This document shows, piece after piece, positions 38,014 to 50,100 of a stretch of 64,000 nt of DNA. The DNA is from Whitmania pigra. Lineage: Eukaryota > Annelida > Clitellata > Hirudinida > Haemopidae. Both the position numbers and the translations under genes were made by a program. Below the pieces are notes generated by a model. It searched no databases, was not told the DNA's origin, and saw nothing but the letters and a program-made list of their open reading frames with translations. The stretch is from NCBI GenBank assembly GCA_021613335.1, contig JAJTWR010000368.1, positions 427,001 to 491,000 on the forward strand, read 5' to 3'. The first letter of the stretch is position 1. The number at the start of each line of letters is the position of its first letter.

Positions 38014-40905
38014 TCTTTAAAAGCAGAGTAAACGGACTCTGCATTTTTTTAAATTATTCCGTAACCAAAGGCAAATATTTCATCATAATTTGTAATATGC
38101 ATCAAAATCACCTATTAAGATAATATAACAAAAACTTATCATTATATATTTTAATCATAGAATTGACACATAAAAGTTTCGATTAGATGAATCGGCCGAG
38201 AGACTAAGTAATTTATTAATAATAAAATTTAAACTCACAATTTTGAAAACAGCACTGTTGATAAGAATTTTGTGTCCACTTAAGTAAACAATTTGAATAT
38301 AATTACCCTTAAGATTACCCACTGTATATCAATTTCAGAACAAAATATTGTATGCCTCGAGCGACAAGAGATACACTAATAATCTGGCATCAGATATGAG
38401 AGCATGAAATATTTGGTATAAAATATTTAACAAGAACCGCTCCCCCCAGTAATAACAGGCTCTTTTGCAAACCATGGCCTTTCCTTTTATCCTCTGCGTC
38501 CATCAAGAAGCTTGCGTGCCGATTCCTTCGTGGCAATATTTCCAGAATTTTCGGCAATAATATCTTAATTATATTCAATAATCGAAATGATTAACTTGAA
38601 TGTTCATATTATTAATAATAAATAATATTGAAGTTAAATAATAATAAAAAACAAATGCAACGAGTGCAGTCGCTTTCGTTGTGCATCAAAAGTCAACTCT
38701 GTTAATTACTGATTGATTAAAAATTACATTCCTTAAATTTTATGGGTATTGCTTAAAGCATTTAAAAATTTTCTGATTTTCTATAAATTTACCTTCATTA
38801 AATATGAAATTTTAGCAGAAGTTTTGGGTTTCGATTAATAATAATGTTTTCATATTAATAATAACAGGCATGCAGGGTAAGTAAGTAAGGTATGGATTGC
38901 AACAACCAAAATGTGCCGTGTTCGCAACCCAGTCTGCCACGCAGAGCACTTGAGAGCGCCCTAACAAAGTAGAGCCATCGAATCAGAATCGGATATTATT
39001 ATTATAGTTGTTATTATTATTATTATAAAGTGAGTATTATTATAACAATTCAAAAATATGGACTAAGTGTACAACAATAATAATAATTGTCTTGTTAATA
39101 TCAAGTAATAAATAATTTAGTCTTTCACTTTACAAGAAATATCAGAATTTAATTAATGAATTCAATTACTTTATAATATTAACAGTTTTCACTAACCATT
39201 TATATAACATTATAAATCACTCGTTGTTATAATATCACTGAATATTTATACCGTCCTGAAATTATATTAATATTATTATTTCTCTAAAACTTCTTCAACT
39301 TAATTAAAGGTGGTTTTTATTTCTGACACGAACGTTTTGAAGCGATCGCGAAATTCAGGAGCGTTGAGAGCCTTTTAGCGTCTGTTTCGTGACGCGATGG
39401 AAGCACATGGTTACTATGGAAGCACATGGTTGCTATGGAAGCACTCTGTTTATTCCTTCAACATTCCCTCCGCCTATTTACTGTCACAAGGCACTTCTAA
39501 TAGCATCTGGATTTGAATTAGATTAGAAAAAACAGTGTCGGATGATAAACCGTTTAAGATTAATTCGTTTTTTTTTTCATAATGTTAGCATGGAGCTTAC
39601 TTTTTTTTATCGCTACCAAATTGCCAAATCGTTAATGATTATTACCATATCAGGTCATTAACTTAAAATGAGAGGTCCGTCGGATTATAAGACTCGTAAT
39701 GGATGGACGTGCTTCCCAATACGACTCCCTTTAAAAAGAAAATTTTCGGAATAAAATGAACATGTTCCAGCAATTTCTTAATTTGGTTTTGAATTACTTT
39801 CTTTCCCATCCTAATATCCGGTTCATCATTCATCGTTGTAAGAATAAAAGAGGCTCATATTTTTTTTTTACCTAAGTGTCATGAATGGAACACTACCTAC
39901 ATTAAGGAATACTACAATAACGGTTAATTAAGTAAAGCTAATTAATGACATGACTCAATAGCAGTCATGACTCACCTAACAGAGAATATTAGTCTTGTAA
40001 CTTCTTGCCAATCAGTAAAAACAAGACGTGTCCACAGATTTTTCGCTAATCATCGTCCTCAGGCACCCAAAAACAAATCAAAATAAAACAACTAATTTTA
40101 TTTTAACACGACAATTTGTGAAGTAACACGCGATATGTCAACATCATTTGGCATCGTGCCTTCAAAAATAAATTGCAGCACCTTGACAGCAAAACAACTC
40201 GCTCTGGTGAAAATCCAAATAATTAAGGCGATCATGCTGTTAAACCTGCATCTGTGTCAATATCGGGCCGACTGTAACAGCATTGCAAACTCATGATTAC
40301 ACAACACACGTTGCACAATTATCTACTATCATTGTTTTGCTGTACGCTATCCAGTATATAGTCAAACTATACACAAATATATACACTGCCAAAATGGCTG
40401 GATTGCCATTGATGTCAGGTCTGAACCAAGAACCCCAGGCGAACAGGAAGGTAAGTCGAATTTGATGCCACAGTCTAAAAGCAGTTGAATTTAAAAAACA
40501 TCAATGCAAATCCCCAAAACAACTCAGTACAAAACAAACAGAAATTCAATGACAACTGCAACTTAAGCAAAAAGTCAAACAGAAGCACAACTTTCATCAT
40601 CCAACTTTCTTAATTAACATCAGCTTAAGCCAGTTAACTAATAAATTTTTATTATTTTTAATATTTTATCATATCTAGTAACACATTCATAATTACTTAT
40701 TTCGTAATAAATGTAATTACTACAGTTATTAATATTAATTATGTTATTATATATTTATTCTTAAATATTAATAATTATTGATAATTATTATAAATTTATT
40801 ATGTGTTTATGCCAATGCAATAATAAACATTTCCAGTCATGCAGATATTACATACTTTTAGTAAATGACATTAAAATAATAATGAATTGACACAATGGTT
40901 TCCAC
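38014..40905. other. Intergenic region upstream of the agatoxin-like gene
   Basis: It contains a minus-strand copy of the dispersed short repeat (38880-38980), an ATT run at 38998-39030, and an 18-bp triplication (ATGGAAGCAC units) at 39396-39446. An isolated plus-strand exon-like piece at 40394-40450 is noted under findings. No complete gene is supported. Confidence 0.45.
38880..38980 (-). repeat. Dispersed SINE-like short repeat, minus-strand copy
   Basis: The reverse complement reads GGGCGCTCTC, GGCAGACTGGGTTGCGAACA then GGCACATT and GTTGC, parallel to the block at 3112-3210. Confidence 0.6.
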
Positions 40906-43900
40906 TCATTCAGCGTCAGATTTTTCCAACGAAGAAGGACCAATCCTCCTCCGAAGCAATTCTTTTCTTCTTTTTTCCACTCTCCAGGAATCCTACATAA
41001 TGATGATGATGATAACAACAATAACTGTGATGATGATAGCAATAATAATAATTGTGATGATGATGATGATGTTGGTTAACCTTAAAACGTTTCAATTCTT
41101 TTTCCATATTCATTAGCTTCTTCAACAGTGCAGCTTCTCTCTGAATAAATTTATTTTTTATAATTTTTTATTGAAAGAAATGCATTAAAGTTGTCAATGG
41201 TCACTATAAGGAGTGAGTGAATTTAACATTTATAAAATTGATGAGTAAGTGGGGGTTTTAATAACACCATCAACATCGTCATCATAACATCATCTTACCA
41301 CATCTTTGTCCTGACTGGTCCGAGCCCCCATGCTAAAATCCAGCAGCATTCCCTTTTGAAATATTGTCAGCATTTTTATCTAGTCTCTAGATGGATAGTC
41401 TCAGTTTGAACTAAATAATCTCGTTTTGTTGATTTTACACTTAATTGGTATTTAATCCTTCCAAAATTAGATGTAATTTTCTTATGACTAAAATGCAGGC
41501 ATCAGTGGAGAAGAAAAATACCTCGAAACAAGTACTGGAATGACTTGTGGATGATGTGTGCAGAAGTTGGAGTTGCAGCCTCTTCTTGTCACCCATTACG
41601 AGGCTCAGGTCCCTCTCAACCTTAATTTGAAACATTTCAAATAACAAAACCAAGTAATGCAGCTGAAAATACAAAAATAAAATTATTTGCTGGAATTAAA
41701 GAGAGTTTAATTGAATAAAACATTCCATTCATCAAAATATTCATCATTATTTAACCATCTGAATGTTCAACTTGGCATCCTTCAGTTGATCTCTTGATTC
41801 TTGCAATCTTTTCTTTAGCTCATCCACCTCCTCCTCCTTCATTCTGAGCTTCCCTTCCAGGTGCATTCTTTCCTCCTTTAGGATGGATCCATTTAGTTGT
41901 AATTCAATTCACATAATTAATTATAATAAATTATAATAAAATAATATTTACTGATAAACACCTTTAATAAGAATGAAAATGACCAAAACATTGACATCTT
42001 AATGAATCCTTTATTTTGTTTATTTAGCCGATCTTTCCATCTTCTCACAAGTGCCTCGTGTGCATAGGATGTGAAAGCTCTTTAATTGTTCTACCATAAA
42101 TATAGCACCCTGCCCAAGTACAGGCTGGGTTGCAAACACGACACTTCACAATGTAACCGTGCATAATTGTTGCCACCCGCACAAACTAATTAAATAATAT
42201 CTAACAAATTAATTTAAAGTGAGATATAATAACATATATATATAATATATGTATTTTATGAATACATGTTTTTTATTTGAAGGCTTACGATATGATGCCA
42301 TCATAAACAAAATAATCACTGAAGTCTTCCGAACCATGAGAGATGTGACATCCCTCTTCAGACCCTCGACTGACCCTCGACCTCCCTGAACGGCCTTCAG
42401 TTCAGAGGTTAAAGACTCCACTTTTGAAATAATCTCCTTCATTTTTGCTCTTTTCTTTGACATCTTTGTCTCCATTCTATCATTTTCTGTCTTTAAACTA
42501 GTTCAAGGAGTCATGAAATTATTAAAATCGTTAAACCTGTTCTAAGTTGGTTAAGTAATTATTATTGTTCTTAGATTGAGCATCTTTTCCTATTTGTACT
42601 ATCATTGTTGCTTTGGTATTTGAACACTTTCTGTTATTAATAATATGATCCACTCAGTAATTTCCTAACCTTAACCTAATTGTGGTTAATGCATAAAACA
42701 GTCAACATGCCAGTTGACTTAATAATAATTTATTAATTATTTTAAGCCCTTACTTTGCAAAACTCATTTCACTTTCCTTGAGTTTGATCTTCATTTCTTC
42801 TAATGCTCCTCTTAGAGTCCTGCCCTCTTCACTCAACTCTTCAATGGTGGACCTGAGTTTTTTTGAGTCATCAATCAAGCGTTCATTTTCTGATTCCAAA
42901 AGACTGTACTTTCCTTTGACGATGGCAATTTGGTCTTCGGACGACTTCAACTTTGAGGCAAGCATCTGAATATCATCATCATCACTCCAACATATTATTA
43001 ATATTATTGCTAATAGTAGCTATTATTATACTAATTAATGTAATGTATACTATAAAAACAATGTAAAAAATTATATCTCAATTATTTGGTGAAAGTTAAT
43101 TTAGTATTATTATTAGTTATTGTTATAACTTTATGCTATTAGTTAGAGAGGTTAAAAAACTTAAAAAGCCTAAGACCTGCCTGAACTTGGTTCAAATGTC
43201 GAACTCTGTCCTGGTGTGGATAATGATCCTGAACTGTTGCAAAATGAGAGATCAAAAATCAAAGAGCAATTATCACATCCCAGAATTATGACAAACCTCT
43301 GATGGGAAGCTTTGATTGAATATCCGGATTAATCTTACTTACATGTGGTTGATCAGAGGAATTCTAGCAGAGTTAAGCAGATGATTGTTATGTTAACAAT
43401 ACTATATGATGTGACAATTGTAATAATGATAAGAATAAGATAAATATATTTTCTACAAACACAGAATGTTTCTCATCATTACAACCACCTTCATCACTGC
43501 TATATACACTTACTCACTTTAGTGCCTAAATGAAAGAATAAGCTTTTGCATATTTCAAAATAAATATATATAAAGCATAAAATACTATGACAGTATATAT
43601 AGATGGGTACATTGTCTGTTACAAATAAAATGTGTGGCAATTGTCTAAACCATGAATCGTAAAGTATTGCAAATAATCGAAAGATCTCACAAAAATAAAA
43701 CCATCAGACCTTCAACAAAGACTCTTTTAAAAGCTCATTCTTGACCTTTTTCATCTGTTGATGTCATCATACATTAGATGCGTTATAACATCATGTTTTC
43801 CTAGCTCATTAATTAAAATAATTTGTTAAACTTGCAGTTATTACGAAGTCTAACTTACCAGTCACTAAGAATTTCAACAGTACTGACAAACCTCAATCTC

Positions 43901-45119
43901 TTCTATTTGTCTTTTCATCTCTTCATTCCTGATAAAATACAATTCACTTGTCTGTACCCTTGAAATTTTTATCGCATTGCTAACAGTACCAACCAAGAAG
44001 GATGGTGATCAATTGTCTCATCTAAAGCCTTCACTGGTTGGTCGCCCACATTTAAATGAACTCTGCCAGAGAGGTTCTGACAACTCTGTGAGCGATGGGG
44101 ATATTCTGGTGGTCTCTTAATATCCCATACTTCTTTACCAAAAATGGAGTCCTGTATTTTGAAAAAGTAAATTCTACTAGTTTATTGAATTATAACTTCA
44201 GACATGGAAAAGAAATGCCAACAGTTTTCATAACATTCACTTTTGTTAAGCAACAATCTAAATTAAGTTTTGAATTCGAGATGATACAATCAAACTAAGC
44301 CATTTGAGTGAAGCAAAACAGAATTAGGGTCTGTCTCACTTGATATGGCATCCTAGCATTTGCTTGGTAGAAATCAAATATGTGAGATTCCACAGCAGAC
44401 AGTCATAAAATCAAATAAATACTTCTATTAAATTAATTAATTTCTAAAATTACCCATATTGCGATAGTAAGACTGCTGATTTAGGTCACCCACTTTCAAC
44501 TTTAATAAAATATCTTCTTTTTCTCTGAGATCCCGCTTGAGCTTTGGAAACAATTTTTAATATGTTATGATTTGTTGGATGCTTATGTTATTGGGGTTTT
44601 TAGTTCCAGGTCACCAAAAACTTGCAACCACAAAAATTCAATTTTGTTTTGAAATTTTCTGATGACAACTTTCAGATTAAATATGCACTTATGTCTTTTG
44701 GCAATGTTAATGTTAATGTTAATACTATTGCTTTCTGTAAATTAGTATTGCTTACCATTTTATCATTAAAAAAAGCCTTATCTCCAATTTCACCACTAAT
44801 ATAAATTTAGTGTCCTGCTTTTCATCTCTATGCTTAAACTAGAATAATCACATAAATAAAATAAATCTGTGACCGATTCAACGTTATTAATCTGTCCTAT
44901 TATTGATTCCTCTCCTCTGGCAGCAATCTCCTTCATATTTCGTATCTTTGAGTCTGCATTCTGAAATTAGTTACTTTTGACATTACAAAGTTTTGAGCAA
45001 ATCTAAAACTTATAACAGACTTTTAATTTAGATCTCATTTGCCGTATTTTTTGCTTGATTTTGCATTGACTGCTGCTTATCTCACTTTCTGAGTAGTCAG
45101 AGTCGGTGAGCGAAGACAT
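40906..45119 (-). CDS. Coiled-coil protein of unknown identity
   Basis: Minus-strand exons that keep one frame are 45021-45119 (ATG 45119), 44874-44960, 44797-44838, 44494-44541, 43994-44151, 43892-43928, 43710-43754, 43343-43363, 43181-43228, 42754-42965, 42335-42497, 41756-41875, 41600-41662, 41299-41379, 41081-41140 and 40906-40992, about 456 residues. The N-terminus (MSSLTDSDYSESE) is acidic and Ser-rich. Most later exons encode heptad-like charged helices, for example KMKEIISKVESLTSELK and KYSLLESENERLIDD. The tail is basic (EKRRKELLRRRIG). Some boundaries are uncertain: exon 4 could extend to 44454, the 41600 end could extend to 41536, and the 43181 end needs a GC donor. I do not recognise the family. 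A GTTGCCATGG element at 45277-45286, about 160 nt upstream of the ATG, resembles part of an RFX X-box and could fit a ciliary or centrosomal role, which is speculation. Confidence 0.6.
42093..42175 (+). repeat. Dispersed SINE-like short repeat, copy B
   Basis: ATATAGCACCC, then GCCCAAGTACAGGCTGGGTT and AACACGACAC, parallel to 3112-3210. It lies in an intron of the coiled-coil gene. Confidence 0.6.
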
Positions 45120-47145
45120 TACAAACATTTAAGAATTAATTTTAAAATAATGACGAACAACTTTGTATGTTCCAAAAACTGATAATAATTCAAGTATTCA
45201 ATCAGAATCTTGTTATAACAATTTATTTCATACGAGCATTCTTATGATATTATCACTGCCTTAGTTACTGTGAATGGTTGCCATGGTCGACCTGAATAGG
45301 AACTTTCGATGGTTTGAAAAGCGAGTATTTGGTCTCCCAAAAAAAGATTTTTTACTTAGCATAAGTTGTACACAATAAAAAGTAAACTAAATGTAAAACT
45401 TTTAATGTTTAATTTTTTGTTTTGCTAGATTATAATAATAGTTATTTTTTGCTCAGTAGAGTTGTTAATGTTGTTAATATTCGAACTTAATATCCTCCAA
45501 GCTTAAGCAAGAACTTTTTACAATTGATTAAACATTATTTCAATGGCATAAGAAATGAAATACATCAAATATACTTTCGTTATAATTATTAATATTATTT
45601 GTTTTAATTATAATTATTTGTTGTTGTTAATTCGAATTGATATCCTAGAGAAAGTTCTCGATTATTGTAAAAGTGCGTGAGATTGGTTTTAACAAATATA
45701 CAAATATTTGGTTTTATATAAAGGTTTTTAATATTGTCTTAACATAGTCTTTGATTGTTAGAATACGCTAACCGGAAAGTTTTCAATTTGTTAGAAGCCA
45801 GTAATTCTGTCGGTTTCATGGGAGGTCATTTTGCAATTTGTTAAGTCAGTCATCATGGATTGACCTCTTCTTGAAATTATTATCGTTAAGAGCATCGGCT
45901 TCCATTGCTTCCATGTGTGATCAATCACTGGAAATGGTAACGATACTTGGATGGTGATGAAGCTTAGGAGCAAATAATGTTTGCAGTAATGATGATGATG
46001 ATGATGGCTTAACCGACTAGCATGACCTACATATGAGATTAAACATGTGAAGAAGTTATTCTACTATACTTTGTAAAAGTGCTTCGACACTTAAAATTGA
46101 TCCTTTTCTCATGTTTCTGTGTTTATAGGTGCCTTTGTCCAATGACGATTTGATTTTTCAGTAATTAGAATAAATGCACTTTGTACATTCACATACCAAA
46201 AAATAAATTTGCATCTGGAAAAAATGTTTATTTATTTATATGGTCGATGGGGTGTTCTTAAGCCAATCATACACACCACCAGCCTTAGCTAAAATATTAG
46301 AATAGTCAACATCGATTGAGAAAAAAGCAGTGCCAAACAGAACATTAATCGACTATTGTTAAAAATCTAAAAATCAGTGTTAAGTAATAATGATTTAACA
46401 CGAGAAAAGTTGCCAGCAGACACCGTTGCTAATTCTAATCACTAGTAATTCCAGACTGTAGCAAAAAAAAACTTTTCTAGTGATATTAACCGAGCACTTG
46501 CTTTATTTTCAGGTTATATCTGACTTACAACCCTACAAATATGTAACTTTCGTAGTGATCCACCATTCTTTTTAAATGTTAATTCGTTCTTTTTAAATGT
46601 TAAGTCTTGTTAATATTTCCTCACTTATTTCCACATGACAATTAGTTTGCCCAGACAACGTCCCCTTGACCCGTGACCTCATCGATAGTTTTACACTTTG
46701 TTAATTGATCCCAAAAATTAATTAATTAAGCTCATAAAAAGATATTGATTCGTTTCTTATCATCACAATCATGCATCACAACTACATGGATAAGTTTGTG
46801 CAATTGCAAGCTATTTGTTTGCACAGCTGCATGCGAATTTGTGTCCATTTAAGTGTGCTTTCGCATCTGTTCGCTTAGGAATGTCTTTGAGAGTTAAATG
46901 TTCTTCGGTGAGGATGAGAAGCCCGAACTTCATTACTTTCTTTTCTCGTTTTAAAAATAGGTTATAAACTTAGAGTTAACTAACTACTCTTCGAGTTATT
47001 TTTAACACTACAGCATGAAGCAGCAGTAAGGCCTTATTCATTAACTCTCCTAACATCCTTCAACTTGCTACGATTGGAAGATCGATAAGCGGTTCTCGCG
47101 CCAATTGGTTATGATGACAACGTCCTAGCAACGGTAACATTGACC
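45120..47145. promoter_or_regulatory. Head-to-head intergenic region, coiled-coil gene and DDR
   Basis: About 2 kb between divergent starts. It holds the GTTGCCATGG element at 45277-45286 and, just before the DDR start, a run with GGTTATGATGACAACG and AGCAACGGTAAC (about 47107-47137) that also contains RFX-like half sites. There is a short GAT array near 45989-46005. No exon is recognised. Confidence 0.35.
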
Positions 47146-50100
47146 ATGACAGAATTACCAAAAATAACATTTCAAATGCTGTTATTAATCAGGTGAGAAG
47201 GCATAAATAATGTACTAGAAATACATGTTGTACTTAGACATTGTAAATCGATGTTACTGAGGTTATATATTGAATATCAACAGATTACTGTTTTGGACAT
47301 TGTCCTGTCTTTATGGAGAGGGAACAGTTATAGCAAAACATTGCAGTTCAGGTCTTGGAATGGAAAGTGGAAAAATAAAGAACGAACAATTGAGTGCCAG
47401 TTCTTCTTTCGACTGGAAAGTCGTAGGACCTCAAAACTCCAGGCAACTTTTAATATTTAACATTGTTTTAAATATCACTATCCTTAAATTAATATTGTGG
47501 ATAGATGCAGTAATTTTTAAAACGTTACATACTATTTAATTAGATACATGTTTAAAATAATCCACGCATTATTTAAATTATGAAAAACTATTTTAGTATA
47601 TGCGCAAATCTCAGATATTACGAATTAAAATTATATTTAGAATTTAAAAAATATCTACCTTAATTAATTCGGTTATAAAGAACTGAACAATATATCCAAG
47701 CAGTCATTCATAAATACTATTAATGTAATTAATAACAGAATAAGACAAGACAGAGAGGGAGGGGCCTGGTGCCCTGCCAATCCTGTTGCAAGGAATTCTC
47801 GCGATTGGCTGGAAATTGATCTCATTCACCTTCATAAGATCACAGGAGTGGAAGTACAAGGTCGATTTGGAAGAGGTCAGGTGAGGTTTACTGAGATTCA
47901 CCAGAATTTTTCACAGTAGATATTGCGGACGTAAATATGAATCTAATATTACAATGATTATAAACAGGGCCAGGAATTTATGGAATGGTTCACCGTGGAG
48001 TACAAGAGAAAAAATACGACTCCTTGGATAAAAATCGACCAGGTCAGACATTTCAAGCCATCTCACTCCTAAGTTCATTGAAATGACCTCACGAATAACT
48101 AATTTAACGTTTATTAAATGCATCGACCTCATTAATCGAATTAATTAAAAAATTAATCGACTTCAAATAATAATTGGCTTGCCAGGTTTTCCCCGGAAAT
48201 TCCAATACTTACGCTGCAGAGAGAAGAAATTTTGGAAGACCAGTTGTTGCTTCAATGATTCGATTCTTTCCTGTGTCCAACCACACGAGAACAGTTTGCC
48301 TCAGGGTTGAAGTCTACGGATGCCAATGGTTGAGTAGGTCGAAAAATAATAATATTATCACACTAGTTGTATTAGAATAATTAATAAATTAAAAATAATA
48401 ATAAATAAAAAATAATATTAATAACATCAACAACTGTCATCTAGAATCATGAAGCCGGTATGTTAAATATTCGGAGCTAGTGGTCTATAAAGTGAAAGTA
48501 AAATAATATGCGTACATATATATTTACATACCGCACTAGTTTGAACTTCAAGAATGCTTTGTCCAATCTCTAGAATCATAATTTATCATTCATAATTATA
48601 TTATAACTACATTTAATTAAATAATCTCTGTTCAAAGGTGGCCTACTACATTACAATGTTCCTCAAGGTCATTTAATAAATTTAAACGTGAATCAAAGTT
48701 CGTTGAATGTCAATTCGTTTGACTCGTACAATCTGACCGATGCTGTTTATGACGGACAGATCACCAGAGGGATATTAGAGCAAGGTTTTGGAAATGCTTG
48801 CTACATTACATTATTATATTATATTATATTGTATCGTATAAATTACAATGTGTATGTAAATAAATGAAAACCTGTCACTTAAATTATATCTAATGAGGTA
48901 TCGGGTACTTGGTGGATGGGGTGACGAGCGTATCGTACCAATCTCCGAACGAAGGCTGGCTTGGTTGGAAAAGGGAAGAATTGAATCAGGGTGCAATTTC
49001 GATCGAGTTTGTATTTGATGGTCTGAGGTGTTTCAATCACGTTGATGTGGTTTTCCTCGATGAAGCCTTGAAACAAGTTAGGATAGATTCAAACGATTTA
49101 AATTAATGGAATATTTTCTATTATTAAAAATATTTTATACAATTTAGTTTAGTAATTTTATATATCAGGCAGGTGTTTTTGAAAGAGTTGCATTATACTT
49201 TGCAATAGATCAGCAATACCAAATTTCAAGGGAATTAACAATCGCCTCAAATATCGAACAAACAGAAGAAAATGTTCGAGTGGTCCGCATTCAAATTGAT
49301 GGACAAGTCGGCAGTAGTCTTAAAGTATTTATGTTCCCTCGTTTTGATTGGCTACTTATCAGCGAAGTCATCTTCTCATCGTGTTGGTTGATTTATTGCT
49401 TAAACTTAAAAAGAGATTTGGTGTTTATCTATTTTTTTAAATCATATTTTTGATACACGGTTGCATTTATCGTGTCGTTTGATTAATAATATTGATGATA
49501 AATTGAAATTCAGATTTTGTAAATAGCACTGATGGCTGTCACTACGTCAAAAAGGCGGACTCTCACCATTCTGAAATATCTTTTCATGTTCTCTTCATTG
49601 TTTCATCCACGCTGGGGTTAATGTGCATCGTCGTCGTGATAGTATTAATGATGAAATGTATGTGGTTTAAAACTGCAAAACGTGGGATGCATGAAAGGCG
49701 AATAGGTAACAGCTTAATGAGATTGTCAGAGGGGCATCTCATAAACAGAAAAGAGGTTTCCAGAAATTCCCTCTTTTCTTTGAGTGCCTGTCGTTGTAAT
49801 GGAAGAGAATTGAATGAAGAAATGACTAAAAATGATGTTCACAGCAAAATCCTGCCTTATTTCCGGGAGAGGATGCTACCAGAATTGCCGCAGGTCATGG
49901 ACTGGTCAGGTTAAGAAAAGCTAATGTCTTTTTTTCCATGGATTCTAACAAATGTTACTGCCTAAATACATCCAGATGTGTTTAAGATTATTTAATTATG
50001 CTAAGTTGCATATATATATAACCCATGTCGAAGTTATGAAAAGGATTTTAATCAAATAAATAAATTAAATAACCAACCAGTTGGCATATCATTCAATTCT

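Noticed and set aside
38390..38578. 62-codon minus-strand frame upstream of the agatoxin-like gene
   Set aside because: No signature, no matching splice partner; probably upstream non-coding DNA.
43181..43363. Alternative Ser/Thr-rich frame through the small exons of the coiled-coil gene
   Set aside because: It is also open, but it gives a non-helical peptide and does not reach the next exon in phase.
47251..47539. Unspliced frames starting at 47251 or 47270 as the DDR start
   Set aside because: The 47251 frame disagrees with the discoidin frame and 47270 has no ATG. An upstream exon at 47146-47192 gives an ATG, a signal peptide and the right phase.
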